NCBI GenBank assembly: GCA_023457295.1
Contig: JAEWLZ010000194.1
Location: 1 to 9,250, forward strand
Direction of reading: 5' to 3'
DNA: 9,250 nucleotides
DNA from: Cyanobacteria bacterium OH_PDB_112
GTDB taxonomy: Bacteria; Cyanobacteriota; Vampirovibrionia; Gastranaerophilales; CAJFVJ01
Part shown: one piece after another, positions 1 to 5,902 of the stretch
Layout of the letters: the number at the start of each line of letters is the position of its first letter
Numbering within the stretch: position 1 is the stretch's first letter
Program-made: the position numbers and the translations under genes
The notes under the pieces: model-generated
Told to the model about the DNA's origin: nothing
What the model saw: only the letters and a program-made list of their open reading frames with translations
Database searches by the model: none

Positions 1-1
1 C

Positions 2-553
2 ATTAATACCTATGAAATACTAAAAAAAATATCTCCGATAAAAGATGTCGACGGGTTTCACCCTGAAAATATAGGGAAACTAGCAATCGGACTCAAGCCC
101 TATGCGCAATCTTGTACCCCAAAGGGTGTCATCAGATTGCTAGGAGCATACGGTGTAAGCTTGGAAGGTAAAAATGTGGTAGTAATAGGTCGCTCAAATA
201 TTGTCGGAAAGCCTCTATCTTTGATGCTTCTAGCACTCAATGCAACTGTTACGATGGCTCACAGCAAGACCAAAAACCTTCCCGAAATTACAAAAAGAGC
301 CGATATAGTAATATCCGCTGTTGGTTCACCAAAACTTGTAAAAAAAGACTGGATTAAAGATAAAGCAGTTGTTATTGACGTAGGAATTTCAAAAAATTCT
401 GAAGGAAAAATTGAAGGAGATGTCGATTTTGAAGATATGAAAGATAAAGCATCTTTCATAACTCCAGTTCCCGGAGGAGTCGGTCCTATGACGATTGCTA
501 TGCTCCTTGAAAATACTTTAAATTTATATCATTTACAAAAGGAGAAAAAATGA
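2..553 (+). CDS. folD: Bifunctional methylenetetrahydrofolate dehydrogenase / methenyltetrahydrofolate cyclohydrolase (5'-truncated by window)
   Basis: FolD interconverts 5,10-methylene-, 5,10-methenyl- and 10-formyl-tetrahydrofolate with NADP(H) in the cytoplasm. The frame is open from base 2, so the gene begins before the window; about 183 residues are present and roughly the first 100 of a usual ~285 are missing. The visible part carries the family signatures: [10 protein letters not shown] just inside the left edge, a CTPKG segment, the Rossmann motif GRSNIVGKP, then HSKTKNL, the ADIVISAVG strand, VIDVGI, GDVDF and the C-terminal [12 protein letters not shown] signature. The TTG at 137 could be mistaken for a start, but homology extends well upstream of it. 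The stop overlaps the next start as ATGA (550-553), so the two genes are probably translationally coupled in one operon. Identity is secure; only the 5' end and its promoter are unseen. Confidence 0.97.
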   Translation: MNTYEILKKISPIKDVDGFHPENIGKLAIGLKPYAQSCTPKGVIRLLGAYGVSLEGKNVVVIGRSNIVGKPLSLMLLALNATVTMAHSKTKNLPEITKRADIVISAVGSPKLVKKDWIKDKAVVIDVGISKNSEGKIEGDVDFEDMKDKASFITPVPGGVGPMTIAMLLENTLNLYHLQKEKK

Positions 554-1467
554 AAATAATAGGCGAAAATATCCATATAATTTCTAAAAAAACACGTGAA
601 GCCATCGATAATAAAGATGAAAAATATATCATCGAACTTGCGCAAAAACAGCTCAAAAATGTTGATTGGATTGACTTAAATATCGGTCCCGCAAGATATA
701 AAGAAGGCACCATGAAGTGGCTTTTAGAAGTTTTAGAGCCTGTTTGTGATAAACCCTTTTCCTTTGATACCACAAATTTTTCAGAAATGAGATCTGCTCT
801 TGAAAATGTCAAAAAACCTTCAGAATGTATAATTAACAGTACAAACGCGGACGATGAACGCCTTGAAAAATTAACATCTTTAGCGGCAGAGTTTGATAGC
901 TACTTGATAGGTTTGACTCTTTCAGAAGGCGGTATTCCAAAAACTGCTGATGAAAGATACGAACTTGCATCAAAAATTGTTGAAACTGCTCTAGAAAAAG
1001 GTGTTTCATCTGATAAAATTATTATCGACCCGCTTGTTTTGCCTATAGGTGTTGCGCAAGAGCAAGCTCTTGAAGCTTTTGACACAATAAGAATGACACG
1101 GGAAGCTTTTGATCCTCCTGTTTTGAGCGTTGTGGGTCTTTCAAACATTTCAAACGGTTCGCCAAAGGAAATAAGACCTTTAATAAATCAAGTTTTTGCG
1201 GTATTAGCTATGGGATGCGGACTTACATCCGCTATTGCTGACGGTTGTGATGAAGAGCTTATAAAATTTAACAAAATAATAAGTACTTCAACTACCAAAA
1301 CACCTTCCGATAAACTGATTTTGGATTTATATGAAATGATGCAAAATTACAGCGAGTTGGATGAAATTGAATATGAAAAAAAAGACGAGAGTTCTGTAAA
1401 AATTTATAAAACAGCACAAATTTTATTAAATAAAAAAATATATTCGCACAGTTATTTGGAAATTTAA
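550..1467 (+). CDS. AcsE-like methyltetrahydrofolate:corrinoid methyltransferase (pterin-binding TIM barrel)
   Basis: Members of this family move the N5-methyl group of methyltetrahydrofolate to a cob(I)alamin protein; in acetogens (AcsE/MeTr) the acceptor is the corrinoid iron-sulfur protein of the Wood-Ljungdahl pathway. The 305-residue protein follows AcsE almost end to end from memory of the Moorella enzyme: IIGENIH at the N terminus, DLNIGPA, FDTTN (Asp73), INSTN (Asn96), IGLT, IDPLVLP (Asp160), GLSN (Asn199, matching the proton-donating Asn of MeTr) and RPLIN. The C-terminal [10 protein letters not shown] helix also matches, but about 40 extra charged residues (roughly 245-285) sit before it, which makes the protein longer than the ~262 of the classical enzyme. 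An AAGGAGA site lies 6 bp before the ATG, which overlaps the folD stop. No corrinoid protein or CODH gene is visible here, so the acceptor is unknown; a role in methionine synthesis or another methyl transfer is possible. Confidence 0.9.
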   Translation: MKIIGENIHIISKKTREAIDNKDEKYIIELAQKQLKNVDWIDLNIGPARYKEGTMKWLLEVLEPVCDKPFSFDTTNFSEMRSALENVKKPSECIINSTNADDERLEKLTSLAAEFDSYLIGLTLSEGGIPKTADERYELASKIVETALEKGVSSDKIIIDPLVLPIGVAQEQALEAFDTIRMTREAFDPPVLSVVGLSNISNGSPKEIRPLINQVFAVLAMGCGLTSAIADGCDEELIKFNKIISTSTTKTPSDKLILDLYEMMQNYSELDEIEYEKKDESSVKIYKTAQILLNKKIYSHSYLEI

Positions 1468-1469
1468 TC

Positions 1470-1862
1470 ATGCGTTTTTTGATTGTAGATGATGGGTTTG
1501 ACTGGGTGAAATTTCATTATCAAAATATTCAAAATGCCATGCCCGAAGCTGAAATTGACATTGCAACAAGTGCTTTTGAAGGACTTAATAAGGTTTTAGC
1601 AAAAGAAGAAAATTATTATGATGTAATTTTATCAGATATGCAAATGGAAGATGTGGATAGTGAAGATTATGCCGGAATTTGGCTTATAAAAAGACTTTTA
1701 AATTCAAAAAAGTGTTCTAAAACTAAAATAATTATAATTTCCGCCGTATATAATATTAAAGAAGTAGCAAAGAATCTTAACACCGATTACATATCAAAAT
1801 CATCTATTATTGCCTCTCCGACAGTCTTTGAGTACAAATTAAAAGAATTGTTAAAATTCTAA
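1470..1862 (+). CDS. Single-domain response regulator (CheY-like receiver, no output domain)
   Basis: A 130-residue protein made only of a receiver domain. It opens with the strand FLIVDD, giving the acidic pair Asp7/Asp8, followed by the phospho-acceptor candidate Asp56 in ILSDMQME, the switch Ser91 in IIIISAVY and the conserved Lys110 in YISKS; these five positions are the full catalytic set. The segment after Asp56 (EDVDSEDYAG) is longer and more acidic than in CheY. No DNA-binding or enzymatic output region follows, so it would act by protein-protein contact or as a phosphate relay. It starts 2 bp after the preceding methyltransferase stop, with only a weak GGAAA upstream, so it is very likely translated from the same mRNA. 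No histidine kinase is visible nearby. Function is unknown; the fold assignment is firm. Confidence 0.85.
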   Translation: MRFLIVDDGFDWVKFHYQNIQNAMPEAEIDIATSAFEGLNKVLAKEENYYDVILSDMQMEDVDSEDYAGIWLIKRLLNSKKCSKTKIIIISAVYNIKEVAKNLNTDYISKSSIIASPTVFEYKLKELLKF

Positions 1863-1938
1863 AATTTTTTAGCTCAAAAAAGCTTCTTTGTTATACAATA
1901 ATAGAACACAAAAAATGAAAGACTTGAGGCAAGATCTA

Positions 1939-1971
1939 GGTTTTGACAATGTTCAAAGCCAAATATAGCCT
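1939..1971 (+). promoter_or_regulatory. Candidate dnaA promoter with overlapping inverted repeat
   Basis: A perfect -35 hexamer TTGACA lies at 1943-1948. The best 17-bp-spaced -10 is the weak TAGCCT at 1966-1971, with TATAGC at 1964-1969 as an alternative. An inverted repeat, GGTTTTGA (1939-1946) and TCAAAGCC (1953-1960) with a 6-base loop, covers the -35; seven of eight pairs are Watson-Crick and one is G-T. No run of T follows, so it does not look like a terminator, and an operator over the -35 is a reasonable inference. No convincing TTATCCACA DnaA box was found in the gap. Confidence 0.35.
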
Positions 1972-2010
1972 CTTTAATAGGGAATGTATCAGACCATAAC
2001 ACGAAGGAAT

Positions 2011-2018
2011 GGGAGGAG
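2011..2018 (+). promoter_or_regulatory. Strong ribosome binding site of dnaA
   Basis: GGGAGGAG ends three bases before the ATG at 2022. It is the most Shine-Dalgarno-like site in the window and supports 2022 as the dnaA start. Confidence 0.75.
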
Positions 2019-2021
2019 TAA

Positions 2022-3479
2022 ATGTCCGAAGCTGCTTTGGATAAAACTTTTCAGCAAAATCGAGAAGATTTAGAAAAAATTTGGAATAAAACATTAAAGA
2101 ATCTCGGCGAAGATATGCCGCATTCAAAATTTGAAGCTTGGATTAGACCTATTGAACCCGTTTCAATAGAAAAAAAGACTTTTACCATTGCTACAAATGA
2201 CACTTTAAGCCGTGAATGGATTTCAAAAAATTACAAAGAACTTATCGGAGAAACCATAAAATCGGTAACAGGACGCAAGCATAATCTCGAGATTATTCTT
2301 AAAAAAGATGCCGATTTGCCGGAACGTAATCTTACAGAACGTAAGCCTATTGAAATTAAACGTGAAAAACCCACAACGGTAATGCCTGATTTACAACCTC
2401 AAAAACCCGAAAACGAGTTTCAAATCAACGCAATGCGCAGTATGTCATGCAATTTGAACCTTAAATATACCTTCGACTCTTTTGTGGTGGGAACTAATAA
2501 TAATTTTGCATACAATGCCGCTATGGCTGTTGCCAAAAATCCTGCAAAAAATCACAATCCGCTTTTTATATACGGTGGCTCAGGACTTGGAAAAACGCAT
2601 TTGATGCAAGCTATCGGTCATTATATTTTGGTTAATCATCCTAATTTAAAAGTCAGATATACCAATACCGAAGCCTTCATGAATGAGCTTGTAAATAATA
2701 TTCGCTCAGGTGCGAGTGCAACCTCAAAAATGGCGGAATTCAGACATAAATATCGTCATGTTGATGTTTTTATGATTGATGATATTCAATTTTTGGAATC
2801 AAAAAAACACACTCAAGATGAAATTTTCCATACCTTTGAATATCTCTACAATTCAGGTAAACAAATCATAATAACGAGTGATAGACCCCCTAAAGCTATT
2901 CCTACTTTGACAGATAGACTCAGAAGCCGCTTTGAGTGGGGACTTTTGGCGGATATTCAAGTTCCTGATTTTGAAACAAGAGCTGCTATTTTAAGAAAAA
3001 GAGCAGAAAAAGAAAATATGCAAATACCTGAAGATGTAATTTGTTATATCGCAAGCGCATATCAAAGCAATGTTCGTGAACTTGAAGGTGCTTTAAACAG
3101 ACTTATGGCCTATTCAAGCATAAACAATATGCCTGTTGATTTGGATACCGCAAGAAGTGTTATAAGAGTTGAAGGTTCAAAAACAGGACTTTGTATTGAA
3201 AAAATTATTGAAGCAACCGGCGAATTTTTCGGAATTTCAAAAGAGGCTCTAAAAAGTACTTCCAAAGCAAAAGAAATTGCTCATGCAAGACAAATAGGAG
3301 TTTATCTTTCCCGTGATTTGATAAAAGCAAGTTTTCCATCTATCGGAAGCTGTTTTGGCGGGCGCAAACATACAACAATTATGTACTCTTTTGAAAAAAT
3401 CCGCCAAGAAATGCAAAGAAATCTTGAACTTAAAGAACAAGTTTCTGATTTGAGCAGACTAATTTCGCAAAAATACTAA
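2022..3479 (+). CDS. dnaA: Chromosomal replication initiator protein DnaA
   Basis: DnaA binds DnaA boxes at the origin, forms an ATP-dependent filament and melts the unwinding element. All four domains are visible in 485 residues. Domain I is about 15-95 (WNKTLKNL, SKFEAWIRPIEP, NDTLSREWI). A short variable linker follows to about 140. The AAA+ domain III starts at YTFDSFVVG, with Walker A GGSGLGKTH at 185-193, Walker B VFMIDDIQFL (Asp253/Asp254) and box VII TDRLRSRFEWG. The DNA-binding domain IV has KEIAHARQIGVYLSR (Arg423, equivalent to E. coli Arg399) and GGRKHTT at about 446-452. Lys449 replaces the usual Asp of GGRDHTT. The gene stands alone: no dnaN, recF or rpmH is next to it, which is unlike the classical oriC cluster but resembles Cyanobacteria and relatives. 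Identity is certain. Confidence 0.99.
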   Translation: MSEAALDKTFQQNREDLEKIWNKTLKNLGEDMPHSKFEAWIRPIEPVSIEKKTFTIATNDTLSREWISKNYKELIGETIKSVTGRKHNLEIILKKDADLPERNLTERKPIEIKREKPTTVMPDLQPQKPENEFQINAMRSMSCNLNLKYTFDSFVVGTNNNFAYNAAMAVAKNPAKNHNPLFIYGGSGLGKTHLMQAIGHYILVNHPNLKVRYTNTEAFMNELVNNIRSGASATSKMAEFRHKYRHVDVFMIDDIQFLESKKHTQDEIFHTFEYLYNSGKQIIITSDRPPKAIPTLTDRLRSRFEWGLLADIQVPDFETRAAILRKRAEKENMQIPEDVICYIASAYQSNVRELEGALNRLMAYSSINNMPVDLDTARSVIRVEGSKTGLCIEKIIEATGEFFGISKEALKSTSKAKEIAHARQIGVYLSRDLIKASFPSIGSCFGGRKHTTIMYSFEKIRQEMQRNLELKEQVSDLSRLISQKY

Positions 3480-3511
3480 AAATTATTTTAAATTTTTAAG
3501 TATAATTTTTT
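3478..3511 (+). terminator. AT-only hairpin after dnaA, possible weak terminator
   Basis: AAAAATTAT (3478-3486) and ATAATTTTT (3502-3510) are exact inverted copies separated by 15 bases, and the 3' arm ends in a run of T. The stem contains no G or C, so it is weak, and such repeats arise easily by chance in DNA this AT-rich. Confidence 0.3.
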
Positions 3512-3524
3512 GACATTTTTATAA

Positions 3525-3555
3525 TTGACAAAATGTTTGGCTTACCGTACAATTT
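3525..3555 (+). promoter_or_regulatory. Near-consensus sigma-70 promoter and palindromic operator of the DtxR-family gene
   Basis: TTGACA at 3525-3530 and TACAAT at 3548-3553 are spaced by exactly 17 bp, which would place transcription start near 3560, just before the AAAGG site (3566-3570) and ATG at 3578. A second TTGACA sits at 3510-3515. The spacer and -10 hold an imperfect palindrome centred between 3542 and 3543, in which AAA-TGT--GG pairs with CC--ACA-TTT over 3530-3555. The GG-4-CC core resembles DtxR-family boxes, so this is a good candidate for the regulator's own operator; that part is inference. Confidence 0.65.
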
Positions 3556-3577
3556 TTAATAAATAAAAGGATTAAAA

Positions 3578-4039
3578 ATGGCGAAACAAATTGCTCAACA
3601 AACTATATCTGCCAGTTTGGAAGATTATTTGGAGTGTATTTATAATATTATTCAAGAAAAACAAGGCGTTAAAGCAATAGAAATATCAAGAAGATTAGGA
3701 GTGGGACGTTCATCTGTGACTGAAGCATTAAAAGTTTTAGCAGGGAAAAATCTGGTAAATTATGGACGTTATGATGTTTTATCATTAACTCCAGAAGGAG
3801 AAAAAGTAGCTCAAGATATTATTTTCAGACATGATACTTTAAAAGAATTTTTTAATAAAATTTTAGGTCTTTCCGAAAAAAATGCTGATCAGGAAGCCTG
3901 TAAGGTTGAACATGTTTTAGACAAAGAAACTGTTCGGCATTTTACCTCTTTCATTGAATATCACAAAAAAAATATTAATCAGGATGCACTATATCTTGAA
4001 AATTATTTGAATTTTCATAAAGAATTTTTTGAGGAATAA
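3578..4039 (+). CDS. DtxR/MntR-family metal-dependent transcriptional regulator
   Basis: These regulators dimerise, bind Mn(II) or Fe(II) and repress metal-uptake genes. The 153-residue protein has the short form of the family: an N-terminal winged helix (SLEDYLECIYNI; recognition helix around VGRSSVTEALKVL; wing YGRYDVLSLT) and a metal-binding/dimerisation domain, with no SH3-like third domain, as in MntR. Putative ligands by alignment to MntR are Asp16, Glu19, His85 (RHDTLKEFF), Glu111 and His112. The position of MntR Glu99 is Cys108 (ACKVEH), as in DtxR/IdeR. This mixed set makes the preferred metal uncertain. AAAGG precedes the ATG by 7 bp, and a strong promoter with an internal palindrome lies upstream, which suggests autoregulation. 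The next gene starts about 55 bp downstream with no terminator between, so it is probably co-transcribed. Family assignment is firm, metal is not. Confidence 0.92.
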   Translation: MAKQIAQQTISASLEDYLECIYNIIQEKQGVKAIEISRRLGVGRSSVTEALKVLAGKNLVNYGRYDVLSLTPEGEKVAQDIIFRHDTLKEFFNKILGLSEKNADQEACKVEHVLDKETVRHFTSFIEYHKKNINQDALYLENYLNFHKEFFEE

Positions 4040-4094
4040 AATTTTTTATGAAAATTGTTGGCTATTCCAAACATTGTATCAAAAGGGAAACATT

Positions 4095-5153
4095 TTGCTA
4101 GTATCAAAAATAAAAATAACAGGAAAATATTTAGATCAGCCTTTGCTCACGGCAAAGTTTTCAAAAGCTATGCCTGCTGTTTTATGTGGCGGAGCTGCTT
4201 TAATAACAGGAATAAATACTTATAAAGCGCCTCCATCTGAAAAAAATAAAGTTTTTATTCAAAATATTTGCGTGATGATTGGAACCGTAGCTTCTGCAAT
4301 AATTGCAGCAAAGGGCTTAAAACCTCTTAAAATTAACGGTAAAGAAATTTTCAAAGGATTTAAAGGTTTGATGGAACAAATATCTCCTGCGGAAGTTAAA
4401 AAAAATCAAACAAAAATTGTAGATGAATTTTTAAGGAATAATAGCTATGATAAAAATACGGAATTAATACTTAAAAAATCAAAACAAGAAGTATTAAATC
4501 ATTCAGAGATTTCAATATTATATAAAAATATGGAAAATACAGGTACAGGCAAAATATTTTTGCATAAATTTATTCCCGAAACAAAAACAGTCAATTCAAA
4601 AGAAATTTATACAGAAATAGGCAAATTATCTTTAATGGGATTAGTTCCTGTATTTGGAGGTATTACAGGAGGTATAATCGGCGACAAAATTACAGATAAA
4701 AAATGGAAAGATAAGATTCCCAATAAAATAAAAGAAGGTACTTATCAATATTTTGCCAATATTTTCCTATGCAACGTAGGCGCTGCCTTAGCTTTAAGCT
4801 TAATGGAAAAAATGAAAATTAAATCCAAAGTCGCAAGAGCCGCAGGAATGACGGGAGGTATTGTTGCAATGGGAATTCTGGGTGGAAGCGCTATGGCAAA
4901 CTTCATTGGCAAAAAATTTATTGACCCGATTTTAGGCAAAAATAAAAATCCTGAGCACGGTAAAAAAAACCATCTAAACGATAAATCTCTTTATTCTGAA
5001 AGAACGCCTGAATTGCTTGATGTCGGTTTACATGTTGATGATATATCAACTGTTGCGGTTATTTCAGGGCTAAATTGGATAGCACCGACATTACCTGTTT
5101 TGTATTCCGTATCGGGATATAGAGCAGGGATTGGATACAGAAATAAAGACTAA
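4095..5153 (+). CDS. Hypothetical multi-spanning membrane protein downstream of the DtxR-family regulator
   Basis: I do not recognise this family. The preferred start is TTG at 4095, preceded at 7 bp by AAGGG (4083-4087), which gives 352 residues; the frame is open back to a TTG at 4029 overlapping the regulator, but that has no ribosome site. The N terminus (LVSKIKITGKYLDQP) is not a signal peptide. Hydrophobic, Gly/Ala-rich segments lie near residues 25-43, 53-72, 176-196, 218-238, 246-268 and 312-338, suggesting about six membrane spans. A charged soluble loop of about 100 residues separates the second and third. The segments GGITGGIIGD and GGIVAMGILGGSAMANF are the most likely to be conserved. 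No His- or Cys-rich metal site is obvious. Position behind a metalloregulator hints at a role in metal or envelope homeostasis, but nothing in the protein proves it. Confidence 0.7.
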   Translation: MLVSKIKITGKYLDQPLLTAKFSKAMPAVLCGGAALITGINTYKAPPSEKNKVFIQNICVMIGTVASAIIAAKGLKPLKINGKEIFKGFKGLMEQISPAEVKKNQTKIVDEFLRNNSYDKNTELILKKSKQEVLNHSEISILYKNMENTGTGKIFLHKFIPETKTVNSKEIYTEIGKLSLMGLVPVFGGITGGIIGDKITDKKWKDKIPNKIKEGTYQYFANIFLCNVGAALALSLMEKMKIKSKVARAAGMTGGIVAMGILGGSAMANFIGKKFIDPILGKNKNPEHGKKNHLNDKSLYSERTPELLDVGLHVDDISTVAVISGLNWIAPTLPVLYSVSGYRAGIGYRNKD

Positions 5154-5186
5154 AAAAATTATTTTATGCTAAATAAGAAATTTTTT
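5152..5186. terminator. Candidate bidirectional AT-only terminator at convergent gene ends
   Basis: TTATTT (5159-5164) and AAATAA (5171-5176) form a 6-bp stem with a 6-base loop. A run of A on the left (5152-5158) and a run of T on the right (5181-5186) would give a U-tract on either strand. It sits between two convergent genes ending at 5153 and 5193. The stem has no G or C, so support is modest. Confidence 0.35.
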
Positions 5187-5192
5187 GACAAA

Positions 5193-5588
5193 TTAGTATA
5201 AAAATTCGCCAAGCTCTTCTATTTCATCCATAAAATCGACATCTTCGTCATCTTCTTCATTAAATTTATCGACAATCATAGCCGCCATTTTTTTCGAAAT
5301 TTCAGACCTATCTTCTGTACTGCAATTTTCGAGCATATGAATTGCGGTTCTTACTGTATTATCCATATCGTACCAACGAGCATTGCCTTTTTCTATTATC
5401 CCGTCATTTACAGCTTCCATAATATCTTCAATTGAAGCAAAAGACTTAGCTTCAATATTATGTTCAATAATAATCTTAATAAGGTTAATGGACATTTTAA
5501 TCTGATCCTGATCATCAGATTTTTCCAAAATCCTCATAGAACGGGATAAAATAGGGTCCTGATCGTACCAGCGTCTAAATTCTGACAT
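5193..5588 (-). CDS. Hypothetical acidic protein with two RWYD repeats, third gene of the fixCX operon
   Basis: I do not recognise the family. The 131-residue soluble protein contains two related units offset by 65 residues: RRWYDQDPILSRSMRILE (about 5-22) and ARWYDMDNTVRTAIHMLE (about 70-87). Each is followed by an acidic turn and an amphipathic helix (QIKMSINLIKIIIE; SEISKKMAAMIVDKF). Shared positions include R, W, Y, D and D of RWYDxD, the LE pair and hydrophobic spacing, so an ancient internal duplication is likely. The C-terminal ~22 residues are very acidic (NEEDDEDVDFMDEIEE). There is no signal peptide, membrane span or cysteine cluster. AAGGAG lies 8-9 bp before the ATG, and only 14 bp separate it from the fixX stop, so it should be co-transcribed with fixCX. 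A small adaptor or regulatory partner is plausible but unproven. Confidence 0.8.
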   Translation of the reverse strand: MSEFRRWYDQDPILSRSMRILEKSDDQDQIKMSINLIKIIIEHNIEAKSFASIEDIMEAVNDGIIEKGNARWYDMDNTVRTAIHMLENCSTEDRSEISKKMAAMIVDKFNEEDDEDVDFMDEIEELGEFLY

Positions 5589-5602
5589 AATTCACACTCC
5601 TT

Positions 5603-5902
5603 TTAGCCAAGCTTAAAAGTAACTCCACAACCGCCTTCAGGATATGCCCATTCAATACTTTGATATGTGCAACCGATTCTGCAAGCGCCGCATTCTAAAC
5701 AATTTTCGTAGCCAACAAGAATTCTCTCGGTTTCTTCATCCCATTCATAAACATGGGCAGGACAAAATGAAACACAAGGACGAGTTTTACAAATTTTGCA
5801 ATTTTCCTGATTTGGCTGTAAATGAGTTTTATCACAAGGATTATATTTTACTGATGCGAGTTTGTCATCCAAATTTTGTGGAACACCTTTTATATCGCTC
5901 AT
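5603..5902 (-). CDS. fixX: FixX-like ferredoxin-like protein
   Basis: FixX proteins are small ferredoxins that work with the FixC flavoprotein in electron transfer between ETF (FixAB), quinone and low-potential acceptors. The C-terminal half matches FixX: YENCLECGACRIGC, then IEWAYPEGGCGVTFKLG, the typical family ending. With the start at 5902 (99 residues) cysteines lie at 35, 38, 43 and 47 (CKICKTRPC then FCP) and at 68, 71, 74 and 78 (CLECGACRIGC), which is enough for two [4Fe-4S] clusters with a one-residue-expanded first motif; E. coli FixX lacks the first three. ATG 5902 overlaps the fixC stop as ATGA and is preceded by a G-run; the in-frame ATG at 5920 lies inside fixC without a ribosome site and is less likely. 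Translational coupling with fixC fits a stoichiometric complex. Confidence 0.9.
   Translation of the reverse strand: MSDIKGVPQNLDDKLASVKYNPCDKTHLQPNQENCKICKTRPCVSFCPAHVYEWDEETERILVGYENCLECGACRIGCTYQSIEWAYPEGGCGVTFKLG

Noticed and set aside
137..553. A TTG-initiated 138-residue ORF as a separate gene
   Set aside because: The frame continues to the left edge with clear FolD sequence ([10 protein letters not shown]), so the TTG is internal to folD.
1865..1890. Terminator after the receiver gene (T6-AGCTC-A6, and the palindrome CAAAAAAGCTTCTTTG)
   Set aside because: There is no T-run after the hairpin and the alternative stems conflict; it could equally be an operator, and I could not support either.
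1891..1899. TTATACAAT as a DnaA box upstream of dnaA
   Set aside because: It differs from TTATNCACA at the last three positions region and is single; no cluster was seen, so there is no support for an origin here.
4048..4101. A 17-codon ATG ORF between the metalloregulator and the membrane protein, as a leader peptide
   Set aside because: It has no ribosome site, no attenuator-like structure and overlaps the preferred TTG start of the next gene; chance is the simpler explanation.
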